A DNA stretch of 64,000 nucleotides from NCBI RefSeq assembly GCF_900116865.1, contig NZ_FPCD01000003.1, positions 1 to 64,000 on the forward strand, given 5' to 3'. The position numbers and the translations under genes are program-made. The notes below the pieces were generated by a model. The model was not told the DNA's origin, made no database searches, and saw only the letters and a list, made by a program, of their open reading frames with translations. Numbering within the stretch: position 1 is the first letter of the stretch; every line of letters starts with the position of its first letter. This document shows positions 54,443 through 62,876 of this stretch, one piece after another. This DNA comes from Butyrivibrio sp. M55. Its GTDB lineage: Bacteria > Bacillota > Clostridia > Lachnospirales > Lachnospiraceae.

Positions 54443-54482
54443 AGGAGGCAGGACATAAATGCAAGCATTTGTCCTGCCTCCT
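54443..54482. repeat. strong 18-20 bp hairpin near left end of mobile element
   Basis: AGGAGGCAGGACA pairs perfectly with TGTCCTGCCTCCT, then AAATGC/GCATTT after a 2-nt bulge, with an AA loop. T4 follows on minus. It may be a terminator or an element-end structure. It lies about 170 bp outside the 54655 direct repeat. Confidence 0.6.
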
Positions 54483-54654
54483 ATCTTATGCTAAAACACT
54501 ACGTGTTTTTCATTTAAATTGTCTCGTGCTCGGCTCGTTATCACTCCAGTTCGCAAATACAAATTTGCTATGTGGTGTAAAACATGATGTTTTCGTTACT
54601 CATCAGTTCAATATTGAACGGTTCGAACAGATTCAATACCTTTTTCTTATTTTT

Positions 54655-54674
54655 TATTGTCATTTTATTGTCAC
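54655..54674 (+). mobile_element. 20-bp direct repeat, left copy (att or integrase arm site)
   Basis: TATTGTCATTTTATTGTCAC, identical and in the same orientation to 62877-62896. The two lie 8.2 kb apart and flank the integrase-bearing element. The repeat contains two TGTCA units, so it could be an integrase arm-binding site rather than the crossover core. Confidence 0.6.
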
Positions 54675-54717
54675 GCTGACAATGTGATTGTAACATAGCT
54701 GGAGGCAAGTTCCCACC

Positions 54718-55491
54718 TCATTTTTTATAACCGTAAGAAATCACATGGCATCGCGCAGCCAAGTATCCATTTGAATCAGCATATTTTTCATCTACTCCGT
54801 GGTCAATTATGAATCTTCTCTGCTCTGCTTCAAAAGCATCCGTACCTGCACTAACGAAATCAACATAATCATTGATTCTGACTCCGATATTCTTTAATCC
54901 CATATTTTTCATGAATACCGGAACTCTCACTCCGACTTGAAAATCTCTACCGCCAGATTGTTCCTCTGATAACCATCTCTGCTTTAAAAACTCATCGTTT
55001 TCAAACGGATCATATGTCCTATTGTCTATATAAATACCCGCATTTTCCATGCGTCTGCTTGGTTCAATGCATATTACCAATCCATTCTCTTTTACAGCCC
55101 CAATCATCTTCTTCATTATATCTTCCGTTTTTGAAAGATGTCGAAGCACAGCCTGGCATATAGCTATATCATATTCATCATCAGGCTCATACCCATTTAA
55201 ATCTGCAACTTCAAAGCAGACATCCTTGCTGTCTGAAAAGATTTCACGTGCTTCATCGATAAGATCTTCAGATATATCAACTCCCTTATATACGCTTCCC
55301 TTAGGAACTAACGGCAACAACAACTGCGCCAAGTATCCATATCCGCAGCCAAAATCAATTATTCTAACCGGCTTATCTATCTTCCATACGCCTTTCACAA
55401 GGAACTCAAAATAATCATTATTCCACAAATTCTTCCTTGTACTATGTAAGTATTCCTTTTTTAATCCCCAGTCTGTATTATTATCAGGCAC
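54718..55491 (-). CDS. class I SAM-dependent methyltransferase, copy 2
   Basis: A 257-residue protein, nearly the same as the copy at 51627: RIIDFGCGYGYLAQ, KGVDISEDLIDEA, EYDIAICQAVLRHL and the RRMENAGIYIDNRTYDPF tail. Differences cluster in the N-terminal dozen residues and around 190-205 (DFQVGVRVPVFMKNMG versus DYQIGMKAPGFMEKLG). It lies just inside the left direct repeat, so it may have arrived with the element or been copied into it. Substrate unknown. Confidence 0.9.
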   Translation of the reverse strand: MPDNNTDWGLKKEYLHSTRKNLWNNDYFEFLVKGVWKIDKPVRIIDFGCGYGYLAQLLLPLVPKGSVYKGVDISEDLIDEAREIFSDSKDVCFEVADLNGYEPDDEYDIAICQAVLRHLSKTEDIMKKMIGAVKENGLVICIEPSRRMENAGIYIDNRTYDPFENDEFLKQRWLSEEQSGGRDFQVGVRVPVFMKNMGLKNIGVRINDYVDFVSAGTDAFEAEQRRFIIDHGVDEKYADSNGYLAARCHVISYGYKK

Positions 55492-55626
55492 TTTCCTTCA
55501 ATCTCCTCTTTGAGAACTTTTTCACTATCCTAAGTGCCTTGTTTGGGGCATTTATAAGATGAGTTACTGTGTACCTGCTGCGTACAATAGAAAGCTAAGA
55601 GCTACTGTATGCGTCTGTTAGCAACT

Positions 55627-56535
55627 TTAAGTAATATTCTTCATATTTTTTATATACATAAGTTCCCTATAGTTTTTTGGAAATCCTATAAGGCTAAGAT
55701 CTATATCCTTCTCATATTTCTTAACTATTCGATTAAGCTTATCTCTAAATTGCCTTCTTTCATCATCAGAAGGTAACCTCTTAATCAGCATAAGTATATA
55801 CGCAAACAGAGAATCATTCCTTATTGCTGGGTTATTCCTCAAAAAATTCTTATTGAACTTTACTGGAGGATTCATTGTAGAATTATACAAACGCACTCCA
55901 TGAGAGCACTTATTTCTGATTACAGATAGAGCATGTAAATGATTCTCCAGTGTTGCTGTACTTATGCCAACCTGCGTTGCTATCACATTTTTATCCGACA
56001 AATACAACGCATGATAGAATAATGAAACGCTTGAACAAGTCATCAATTCCAGCATAACCCATACAGGCATCTTATCGGCATATTTGTTGAAATGGTGCTT
56101 AACTATTGCACTGTCCTTATAATATGATTTTTCTTTGGTGAAGTTCTGCAATGTCTTTGTAATTCCAACTTTATCATAATAGTTCTTCACATCATAATGC
56201 TGATCATATGGTGGAGTCTGACATTTTAGCTCCGCAAATTTATTTCCTATCAAATCTTTGTAAAAGAATTCCGCTTTTTCAATGTACTGTCTAAGCAATA
56301 ATCTGATTTCTTCATCAAAACAATAAACTGTGTAGATATTTTCAAAACGAATACCTTTAATCATCTCATGACTATCAGTTGACAACCTATATTGCAACAT
56401 ATATCCCGAAAGTCTATAATAGCTGACTTTCTGAAGTACATTTCTTGCAAATGCCTCATCAGATATTACTACTCCATGATCTTTTAGCTTTTTTATCTGT
56501 TCATCTAATGTATAAGGTTTCTTTAAATCCATATA
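55627..56535 (-). CDS. Abi-family (AbiF/AbiD-like) HEPN abortive-infection protein
   Basis: A 302-residue Abi_2-family protein. The start PYTLDEQIKKLKDHGVVI...VSYYRLSGYML is the family hallmark, and the HEPN RNase motif R-x4-H is present as RNKCSH (Arg206, His211). Members give abortive-infection phage resistance by RNA cleavage. The ATG at 56535 follows GGAGATTAT; the longer frame to 56583 would run into the leader RNA. It is preceded by a conserved-type AbiF leader RNA with its own terminator, the usual pairing. Confidence 0.9.
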   Translation of the reverse strand, partial: YMDLKKPYTLDEQIKKLKDHGVVISDEAFARNVLQKVSYYRLSGYMLQYRLSTDSHEMIKGIRFENIYTVYCFDEEIRLLLRQYIEKAEFFYKDLIGNKFAELKCQTPPYDQHYDVKNYYDKVGITKTLQNFTKEKSYYKDSAIVKHHFNKYADKMPVWVMLELMTCSSVSLFYHALYLSDKNVIATQVGISTATLENHLHALSVIRNKCSHGVRLYNSTMNPPVKFNKNFLRNNPAIRNDSLFAYILMLIKRLPSDDERRQFRDKLNRIVKKYEKDIDLSLIGFPKNYRELMYIKNMKNIT

Positions 56536-56546
56536 ATCTCCATAAA

Positions 56547-56614
56547 GTAAAAAAGCCAAGCTCAACGCTCGGCTTGGTCCCAAGTGTTATTCGCACCTGG
56601 CAACTCTGTTAATC
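56547..56614 (-). ncRNA. AbiF-type small RNA upstream of the Abi gene
   Basis: On minus, promoter TTGACT-16-TATGAT (56622-56649) leads into GCCAGGTGCGAATAACACTT, which folds CCAGGTG/CACTTGG (56580-56600). GGACC follows, then the terminator hairpin AAGCCGAGC/GCTTGGCTT (56553-56575) with a T6 run. It ends 12 bp before the abi ATG. Layout and sequence fit the abiF RNA motif described upstream of abiF genes by comparative genomics. It is likely a guide, antitoxin or regulator of the Abi protein. Confidence 0.75.
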
Positions 56615-56688
56615 ATATAATATCATATTTTACCTTTTTTTCAAGTCAACTTTTGAAAACAAATGCGCCTTCGCACTTGTACCAAATA

Positions 56689-57195
56689 TTAGTTACTTAC
56701 AAACAACAAGACCAGCAAACCGATCAATCCCACCTCGATAATAGCGCCCATAATACTTACTATCTTAACCTCATGCCCTCTAGAAATTTTTCTAAGCAGG
56801 AAATATATTACTGTCCCCACAACACCGCCTGCAGTATTTGTAATCAAGTCTGTTATATCACTCGAACCAATCGCAAATACCCATTGTAGAACTTCAAAGC
56901 TCAGGCTCAGAATAAAGCATCCACCTATTCCCGAAATGATTTTCTTCTTTCCCAACGCAGCAAAATAAAATCCAGCAGGAACAAACACAAGCATGTTGTA
57001 TAAAATATCAAATAGTTGAAACTGACTTCCATTAAACCCCCCATAGTAAAATGGAACAAGATTAATGCTTCTCCTAGAAGGTATCTTATCAAGAATATCA
57101 GCTATCTTAAAAAGAATTAACCAGCAAAGAAACAATAAATATATTCCCATTACAACATAAGCAAATACTTTTCCCTTTTTACTTTCTTTTTCCAT
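56689..57195 (-). CDS. VanZ-family membrane protein
   Basis: A 168-residue protein with four or five transmembrane helices and VanZ motifs: RSINLVPFYY, DILYNMLVFVPAGFYFAALG and SSDITDLITNTAGGVVGT. VanZ proteins are linked to low-level teicoplanin and lipoglycopeptide resistance by an unknown mechanism. The start at 57195 is preferred, with GGAAGG a few bases upstream. Cargo of the element, between the abi unit and the relaxase. Confidence 0.88.
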   Translation of the reverse strand: MEKESKKGKVFAYVVMGIYLLFLCWLILFKIADILDKIPSRRSINLVPFYYGGFNGSQFQLFDILYNMLVFVPAGFYFAALGKKKIISGIGGCFILSLSFEVLQWVFAIGSSDITDLITNTAGGVVGTVIYFLLRKISRGHEVKIVSIMGAIIEVGLIGLLVLLFVSN

Positions 57196-57320
57196 CTGAC
57201 CTTCCCCTACATTCATAGTTCATTTCAAAATAGAAACAGTTTCATTATACTTTACTAACCAAGTCACTTCAACAGAAAGCAAGGGCGCTTTCACGCCCCT
57301 GTCTACTGCTATCATGGTAT

Positions 57321-58400
57321 TCATCTCTCCGGACCAAGATTATTTCTATTGAGATTTGGGCCCTGCTGTTCTTTCCTCTGATCTACGATTGTCTGGCTCT
57401 CTCTAAGTTTTTGTAAGAGACTTGTCCTAGCCTTTTCAGCTACCTCAGGCTTCTTGGTCTTATCCCACCATTCTTTGAATGTTTTAAAGGCTTTTGAGAC
57501 CAGTTTTCCCAATGTAGTCTTGGGATTTTCAAGTGTTGCGTATCTCATGAATTCCTTCTTCATTTCCGAATTCACTACTGAGTCCACATATTGGTCGACC
57601 TTACTTTCGATATCCTGCTTCATTTCTTTAGCCGTATCATCCAAAGCTTCAATCTGTGTCTCCTTCTCCTGGCACTTATCTTCCAGCTTTTCGTATTCTT
57701 GCTGCTTTAGCCTTAAATAGAATTCTTTTGAGAAGTCGCTATTCCTGCCCTTTTCTTTTGGCTTAAGTGTTTCATCTCCAAAGATTTCCGGGTGATCTTT
57801 CATCTGATGTTCTACAAAATCGTGCATCTGATCCTGTATCGTTTCCAGTCTTTTCTGATCGAATACTTTTGTTTTTGCCACCTGCTTGCTTAGTCCTCGT
57901 TTATATCCCGTTGCTATCGGAACTCCTACTACGTGCATATGAGGTGAATCCTCATCTAAATGTGTTACTGCCGATGCAATTTTGAATTCCGGAACTATCT
58001 CTTTTACATATTCAAGCTGTTCCCTTAACAGTGGCTTCATTGCATTCCACTGTTCTCTTGTCTTATCAGCCCAGAACTCCTTATCTCCTACTTGGAGAAT
58101 TACTTCTGTAGCCACATCGTTCTTTTTGCTTTCGGATACATACTCCAGATAGTCCGGAATTTGTCTGTCGCTTCTCTTATCTTTGTTGTATTCCGCAAGA
58201 ACTTCGGAGAATTCCCTTTCGTAAATCTCTTTTACATCGTCGAGAATATTTACTTCACTCCCGACTTCCACTTCGATCATTTCTTCGTTATACTCTTCAC
58301 TTTGAAATAATCGAAGATTGTGTTTGCTCACCGATACCACATCTCTTGTTTTGGTGAGCGAATGTTTCTTACATGAGATGTGAAATGTTACTGTTATCAT
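57321..58400 (-). CDS. MobV-family relaxase (Mob/Pre)
   Basis: A 359-residue relaxase. The MobV metal motif HLDEDSPHMH lies at 147-156, followed by VVGVPI and KRGLSKQ. A coiled coil (QQEYEKLEDKCQEKETQIEAL) and a basic tail follow. It nicks oriT and starts strand transfer. AAAGGAG lies 7 nt before the ATG at 58400. The putative oriT is directly upstream at 58453-58516. Confidence 0.92.
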   Translation of the reverse strand: MITVTFHISCKKHSLTKTRDVVSVSKHNLRLFQSEEYNEEMIEVEVGSEVNILDDVKEIYEREFSEVLAEYNKDKRSDRQIPDYLEYVSESKKNDVATEVILQVGDKEFWADKTREQWNAMKPLLREQLEYVKEIVPEFKIASAVTHLDEDSPHMHVVGVPIATGYKRGLSKQVAKTKVFDQKRLETIQDQMHDFVEHQMKDHPEIFGDETLKPKEKGRNSDFSKEFYLRLKQQEYEKLEDKCQEKETQIEALDDTAKEMKQDIESKVDQYVDSVVNSEMKKEFMRYATLENPKTTLGKLVSKAFKTFKEWWDKTKKPEVAEKARTSLLQKLRESQTIVDQRKEQQGPNLNRNNLGPER

Positions 58401-58452
58401 AAACAAACTCCTTTCGTAATATTTTTTTGCCGCCGGCAGGCCCCTCGGAGAG

Positions 58453-58516
58453 CCCCCGGATAATGATGTGTAATGTCATTATCCATAGGGGGTTACCCAT
58501 AACGACACGTTATGGG
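58453..58516. other. putative origin of transfer (oriT)
   Basis: Two strong inverted repeats lie 50 bp before the relaxase gene. The first is GGATAATGA/TCATTATCC (58458-58484), extended by CCCCC/GGGGG; the second is CCATAACG/CGTTATGG (58497-58515). Hairpins next to mobV are the normal MobV oriT arrangement. The nick site was not identified. Confidence 0.6.
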
Positions 58517-58542
58517 GAAGCTCGCTGCGCTCGCCGGCCAAA

Positions 58543-58785
58543 TCACCACCTAAAGCTTTCGCTGATACCTCGTTTTTTAAGATATTCCAGCCTGGCTTTT
58601 TCTCTTTCTTCTTCACTTGGTGCGGTTTTATATTTTGCATAAAGATCATGCATAATGATTGCATCAACTTTTGTTTCCATGGCTTTTTCTATTTTGGAAA
58701 ACAGCTCATCACTCGCCATATCCAGAACAAAGTACTGCACCAAATATATAAATAACGTAAAAGGAATTTGTACATTCTTCCTCAT
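58543..58785 (-). CDS. small conserved protein of mobilizable elements (80 aa)
   Basis: An 80-residue protein, MRKNVQIPFTLFIYLVQYF...LYAKYKTAPSEEEREKARLE...RGISESFRW. Short proteins of this type are common beside MobV/RepA modules in Lachnospiraceae; I know no function. AAAGG lies about 10 nt upstream of the ATG. It lies between the oriT-like region and the repA-like gene. Confidence 0.75.
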   Translation of the reverse strand: MRKNVQIPFTLFIYLVQYFVLDMASDELFSKIEKAMETKVDAIIMHDLYAKYKTAPSEEEREKARLEYLKKRGISESFRW

Positions 58786-58809
58786 CTGATTATTTCCTTT
58801 CATAAAAAG

Positions 58810-58893
58810 GGTGACGATAATGACGATGATGACGATATTTTTGATACCACCCCGGTATGTAAAATACCGTCATTACCGTCACACATCGTCACC
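58810..58893. repeat. long imperfect inverted repeat between repA-like gene and small gene
   Basis: GGTGACGAT...GATACC pairs imperfectly with GGTAT...ATCGTCACC over arms of about 40 nt around an ACCCC loop. Short TGACGA/TGACGG units recur within it. It is a candidate replication origin, RepA binding region or terminator. Confidence 0.5.
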
Positions 58894-58898
58894 AATAA

Positions 58899-60071
58899 TT
58901 ATTCTTCAGGGACCACCCTAAGAAGGAACGGCTTTCTGTCCTTCTTTCTCTGAAGAGGCTCGTAGTAAATGCCATACTCTTTATAGAGCTTTCCACGATT
59001 TACGTTCAGTCTCCTTACAAGAGCATTGGATGAAATGAGATTCTCCAGCCCCGGAACTGCTTCTAAAAGTTCAGAAGCTATTCCATTGAACTCACCTGCC
59101 GTTCTGACAAATACAGCAATTGCTTCAAGTACTTCATCAGGCTTCGGCTTAAAAATCTCATTCTCTGCTTTGGTAAGATTCCAAACACAGGTGTCCATGT
59201 CACGCTCAAGTGTCAGTTCCTGGTCCTGCTGATCCCTGCCGACGATATCAAGCACAGCTTCTCTGTCCGTCCTCTTCTTTTTGTAAAGAATAAACGCTCC
59301 ATCTGCTGCTCCAAGCAAACCGTTAGTGCCGGAGATCATCTCAAAACTATCCGAGGATTCCAGCTTCCTTGTATGATGGACTATCAGAACACAGAGTCCG
59401 GTTCTATCACTGAACTCCTTGAACTTGGTAATGTTCTCATAGTCACCTGCATAGCTGTACTTATCCTCACCAATCTCTTTGACCTTTTGAAGAGTGTCGA
59501 TAATAATCAACCTGGCATCGGGATACTCTTTGACAAATGCTTCCATCTGCCCATCGAGTCCATCCTTCAATGTCTTAGCTCTGGTTGCAAGGAAAAGATT
59601 GTCTACACCATCTTCACCAAACATCATAGAAAGCCTTTGCTGAAGTCTTGGATAGTCATCCTCAAGAGCAAGATAAAGAACTGAGCCTTTCCTTGTCGGA
59701 TAGTTCCACAAAGGTGTTCCTGTCGCAACATGATACGCAAGCTGTGCCATAAAGAATGACTTGCCGATCTTCGGTGCCCCAACAAAAAGGTAGGTACCGC
59801 AGTTAAGCAATCCGTCAATTACAGGAAGCTTTGGCGGAAATGAGTTGTCATAAAGCTCAGTCATGGACATGATCTCAAGGCCTTTCAAATCGAATCTCCT
59901 CCCATCATCACTGTGAGAACTGTCATTTACTGACAATTCACCCGGTGGCTTCGTATTGCTCACATCCCCCTTGTTTGTTATAATTTCCGTATCGACTACG
60001 GAATTGTGCTGCTCGCTGGTTGTTTCCGCAACCGCATTATGAGCAGCCTTTTCTTTTGCATCTTTTCTCAA
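58899..60071 (-). CDS. RepA-like AAA/RecA-fold ATPase
   Basis: A 390-residue protein. A hydrophilic N-terminus is followed by a RecA-type ATPase: Walker A GAPKIGKSFF, RLIIIDTLQKVKEI for Walker B, CVLIVHHTRK and a GTNGLLGAADGAFIL sensor region. A helical C-terminus (FNGIASELLEAVPGL) follows. Family members are replicative helicases of the RepA type on plasmids and elements. It overlaps the MobC-like gene by 4 nt. Replication of the excised element is the probable role. Confidence 0.88.
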   Translation of the reverse strand: MRKDAKEKAAHNAVAETTSEQHNSVVDTEIITNKGDVSNTKPPGELSVNDSSHSDDGRRFDLKGLEIMSMTELYDNSFPPKLPVIDGLLNCGTYLFVGAPKIGKSFFMAQLAYHVATGTPLWNYPTRKGSVLYLALEDDYPRLQQRLSMMFGEDGVDNLFLATRAKTLKDGLDGQMEAFVKEYPDARLIIIDTLQKVKEIGEDKYSYAGDYENITKFKEFSDRTGLCVLIVHHTRKLESSDSFEMISGTNGLLGAADGAFILYKKKRTDREAVLDIVGRDQQDQELTLERDMDTCVWNLTKAENEIFKPKPDEVLEAIAVFVRTAGEFNGIASELLEAVPGLENLISSNALVRRLNVNRGKLYKEYGIYYEPLQRKKDRKPFLLRVVPEE

Positions 60072-60532
60072 AACGCATCCTCCTTATTTTGATTTTCTAT
60101 ATCAATATGCCTGCCTCTGGCATCTGATTCCCTTGGAACCATTCTGTGCTCATGTACGCTCCTTTCCAGCTCAAGCTTTCTCTGAACAATTCTGCTCTGA
60201 TCAACTGAAACACCTTTCTCAAAGGCCTCCATGATCTGAAGCATCGTTCTGATCGGATCAAGCAAATCTTTCCCAATCTGACTTGCATCTGTTATCCTGG
60301 TAAGCTCAGTTTCGATATTCTGAAGGGAACGCCTGAATTGCAGCATCATCAATGGGTTTCCTACTGCATAAACCTCATTGTGCAGAACCGCCTCGACTAT
60401 GTAGTCCTGCTTTATCTGATACCCCATGAGTTTTACACGCTCATTAAGCTCTATTTCTTCTTCCGGAGATAACCTGAAAGCGATTGTACGATTTCTCCAA
60501 CGATTCTTCTCGTCCCTCTTTTTCTGAGACAT
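60068..60532 (-). CDS. MobC-like relaxosome accessory protein
   Basis: A 154-residue protein. NRTIAFRLSPEEEIELNERVKLMG is a ribbon-helix-helix start of the MobC/relaxosome type, with a helical region and a basic tail after it. It would bind near oriT and help the relaxase. The first 89 nt overlap the 3' end of the integrase gene in another frame, an unusually long overlap. It overlaps repA-like by 4 nt. Confidence 0.8.
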   Translation of the reverse strand: MSQKKRDEKNRWRNRTIAFRLSPEEEIELNERVKLMGYQIKQDYIVEAVLHNEVYAVGNPLMMLQFRRSLQNIETELTRITDASQIGKDLLDPIRTMLQIMEAFEKGVSVDQSRIVQRKLELERSVHEHRMVPRESDARGRHIDIENQNKEDAF

Positions 60533-61652
60533 TTGCTAAACCTGCCTTTCTCCTATCAGCCTTTGGCTCAAATCCAACCAATGAAGTACGCTCTTTATCC
60601 AGATCCATTGCCATTTCACTCTGGATAGATGGAAAAAGATGTGCATATCTGTAAGTAATCGCTATAGCTTCATGGCCTACTCTGTCTCCTATAGCAAGTG
60701 CAGAATACCCCATATTGATTAAAAGGCTCACATGGCTGTGCCTGAGATCATGGATCCTTATCCTCTTAACACCGCTGAGTTTCACTCCGCGGTCCATCTC
60801 GTGATGAAGGAAAGTCTTGGATATCTGAAACATCCTATCGTAATCTCTTATCCCATAAAGCCTTGTGATGTAGTCTTTTACTTCAAGAGCAAGAAACTCA
60901 GGCATATAGATAACTCTGTTGCTCTTCGGAGTCTTGGGAGTTGTAATAACATCCTTTCCCTTTAGTCTCTGAAAAGACTTGTTTATCCTAAGTTTATTGT
61001 TATCAAAGTCGAAGTCTGCAGGAGTAAGGGCAAGCAGTTCGCCAAGACGAATTCCACACCAATACAGGATTTCGAAAGCGATATAGGATTCTTCCTTATC
61101 AGCAACAGCCTCAACAAAGGTCTGGTACTCGTCCTGTGTCCAGAAAAGCATTTCCTTCTTCTCTTCACGTCCCATGTTTCCGGCTCTGCGTGCAACATTT
61201 ACTCTAAGTCCATACATATTTACCGCATGGTTTAAGATTGCACTAAGCTGATTGTGTATTGTCTTTAGATATGTCTGTGAATACCTTTTGCCATCTTTCG
61301 TCTGAAGCTTCATCATTTCATTTTGCCACTGTAATATATCTGACGTCCTAATCTCAGATAGCTTCTTCTTTTCAAAATAGGGCATGATTTTCTTTTCTAT
61401 GATGCTTTCTTTGGTGAGCCAGGTATTGTATTTAACCCTCGGCTTCTTATCTCTGATGTATATTTCAACAAAATCCTTAAAATACATATCAAGATTTTCA
61501 TCTTGCTGGAGTTTGAAAGAGCGTTCCCAATCAATCGCATCAGATTTTCTATCAAAACCTCGTTTGGTTTTCTGCTTAAGAGTTCCGGTAAAATCCTTAT
61601 AGTAAGTCCTGACTTCCCATTTTCCGGTTTTCTCGTTTTTTAAGACAGCCAA
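60444..61652 (-). CDS. tyrosine site-specific integrase
   Basis: A 402-residue integrase. An AP2-like arm-binding N-terminus (GKWEVRTYYKDFTGTLKQKT) and SAM-like core-binding domain (YFKDFVEIYI) precede the catalytic domain: Arg in GIRLGELLALTP, HDLRHSH, GHEAIAITYRYAHLF with the nucleophile Tyr. It excises and inserts the element, with guaA the present target. It follows the excisionase-like gene immediately, and the last 89 nt overlap the MobC-like gene. Confidence 0.95.
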   Translation of the reverse strand: MAVLKNEKTGKWEVRTYYKDFTGTLKQKTKRGFDRKSDAIDWERSFKLQQDENLDMYFKDFVEIYIRDKKPRVKYNTWLTKESIIEKKIMPYFEKKKLSEIRTSDILQWQNEMMKLQTKDGKRYSQTYLKTIHNQLSAILNHAVNMYGLRVNVARRAGNMGREEKKEMLFWTQDEYQTFVEAVADKEESYIAFEILYWCGIRLGELLALTPADFDFDNNKLRINKSFQRLKGKDVITTPKTPKSNRVIYMPEFLALEVKDYITRLYGIRDYDRMFQISKTFLHHEMDRGVKLSGVKRIRIHDLRHSHVSLLINMGYSALAIGDRVGHEAIAITYRYAHLFPSIQSEMAMDLDKERTSLVGFEPKADRRKAGLANVSEKEGREESLEKSYNRFQVISGRRNRA

Positions 61653-61850
61653 CTAAACCACCTCTTTCTCATGAGTGACACCGTAGTAGCTTTCTTCAAA
61701 GTATTTACGACTAACTCTACCATGAACTGTATGAAAGCCTTTTGCTTCCAATTCACGATTAAGCTCTCTGATGATTCTGTAGGCCATTCCATCAGACACA
61801 CCTAAAACTTCCATGATTTCTGCTGCTCTCATAAATGATTTCTGTTCCAT
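61653..61850 (-). CDS. excisionase-like HTH protein (65 aa)
   Basis: A 65-residue winged-HTH protein (FMRAAEIMEVLGVSDGMAYRII; KYFEESYYGV). Size, HTH and its position directly before int identify it as a probable Xis/directionality factor. The good ribosome site AAGGAGG precedes the ATG. The strong promoter at 61904 drives it with int. Confidence 0.8.
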   Translation of the reverse strand: MEQKSFMRAAEIMEVLGVSDGMAYRIIRELNRELEAKGFHTVHGRVSRKYFEESYYGVTHEKEVV

Positions 61851-61870
61851 TTCTTATCCTCCTTTTCTAT

Positions 61871-61967
61871 ACCGTTCACTTTTGAACTGTTTTGGTATTT
61901 TGAATTCTAACCGTTCAATTCTGAACTGTCAATACTTTTCCAGAAAAACATTTCATTTCTGAACGGT
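61871..61967. promoter_or_regulatory. three operators for the XRE repressor
   Basis: Three related 20-bp sites: 61871-61890, 61910-61929 and 61948-61967, sharing ACCGTTCA...TGAACTGT (palindromic; the third has a degenerate left half). The middle site lies across the xis-int promoter spacer and the third abuts the repressor's own -10 (TATACT, 61974-61979). This is a lambda-like switch layout. Confidence 0.75.
61904..61932 (-). promoter_or_regulatory. xis-int promoter
   Basis: TTGACA (61927-61932), a 17-bp spacer and TAGAAT (61904-61909) on minus, with operator 2 inside. The xis ATG lies 54 bp downstream. Confidence 0.8.
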
Positions 61968-62013
61968 TAGTGATATACTCATTTCAGAAACGAACTGAAA
62001 GGAGCCTTGCAAA

Positions 62014-62766
62014 ATGAGGTACTTCGATGAACAGCACAACGACAAACTCAAAAATAATTTAGGCGAAAATATTCGTAAATACCGAAAGCTCCGGGGAATG
62101 ACTCAAAAAGAACTTGCAGAAAAAATCAATAAAAGCGAATCCGCAGTCCGAAACTATGAGTTAGGAAACCGAATGCCTGACCTTAACACCTTAGACCTTA
62201 TTTCCATACATCTAGGAATTAGGCGTGATTATTTTTACTCTCCAAATCCTGAGGATAGAAGTTCTGCATTCAATATGCTAGTACGCTTTGAATCACTATA
62301 TGGCTTGGTTCCCAAAATGGTTGATGGCGATCTTCACTTTGTATTCCTACCTCCTTCTGAAGATGTCAGCATTGAATCTCCTACAGATAAATACATACTA
62401 AAAGAAGAGCTCCTACGCTGGTGCCAAGTAAGGGATTCCTACAAGGCAGGCGAACATACAAAAGAAGAATACGAAGAATGGAAACTCTCTGACGGCGTGC
62501 TTGAAAATGTCTTCTCCGATTATGAGGGCTATCCTCTTTCTCTTGAAGAAGAGATTGCCAATGAAACTGCTCGCAGAGAATGTGGCTTCTTCCCTTCTCC
62601 TGTTTATGATGAAAAAGGTAATCTTGTAATGCCAGTGCCAGATGATGCAAATGAATTACCTTCATACATTGAAGACCTTCCTGTATCTGAAGCTTTAGAT
62701 AAATTCTTCAAAGAGCGTGATGCTAAAAAACAAGCTGATGAAAAAAAGCTTAAATCCAATAAATAA
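62014..62766 (+). CDS. XRE-family transcriptional repressor
   Basis: A 250-residue protein. The N-terminal HTH is clear (NIRKYRKLRGMTQKELAEKI...ESAVRNYELGNRMPDLNTLD). The remainder is an acidic, unassigned C-terminal domain with no protease motif recognised. It is divergent from xis-int across the three operators, and AAAGGAG precedes the ATG. It probably silences excision and its own gene. Confidence 0.9.
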   Translation: MRYFDEQHNDKLKNNLGENIRKYRKLRGMTQKELAEKINKSESAVRNYELGNRMPDLNTLDLISIHLGIRRDYFYSPNPEDRSSAFNMLVRFESLYGLVPKMVDGDLHFVFLPPSEDVSIESPTDKYILKEELLRWCQVRDSYKAGEHTKEEYEEWKLSDGVLENVFSDYEGYPLSLEEEIANETARRECGFFPSPVYDEKGNLVMPVPDDANELPSYIEDLPVSEALDKFFKERDAKKQADEKKLKSNK

Positions 62767-62775
62767 CCATACAAA

Positions 62776-62812
62776 AAAGCCGTAGTAAATGTATTGAATA
62801 CATTCACTACGG
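62776..62812. terminator. terminator between repressor and guaA
   Basis: AGCCGTAGT pairs with ACTACGGCT over 9 bp, with inner AATGTA/TACATT. CATTTT follows on plus and TTTTTT on minus. It serves the repressor (+) and possibly guaA (-). Confidence 0.8.
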
Positions 62813-62876
62813 CTCATTTTATGAACTGATTTATAGTTTGATATTTACTCTAAAATAACACCATATTTTCAAAGTG

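Noticed and set aside
54150..54464. Minus-strand 104-residue frame in the gene-free stretch
   Set aside because: No domain, no ribosome site, and it runs through two hairpins.
54469..54687. Plus-strand 72-residue frame ending in the 20-bp repeat
   Set aside because: No domain; it covers structural DNA at the element edge.
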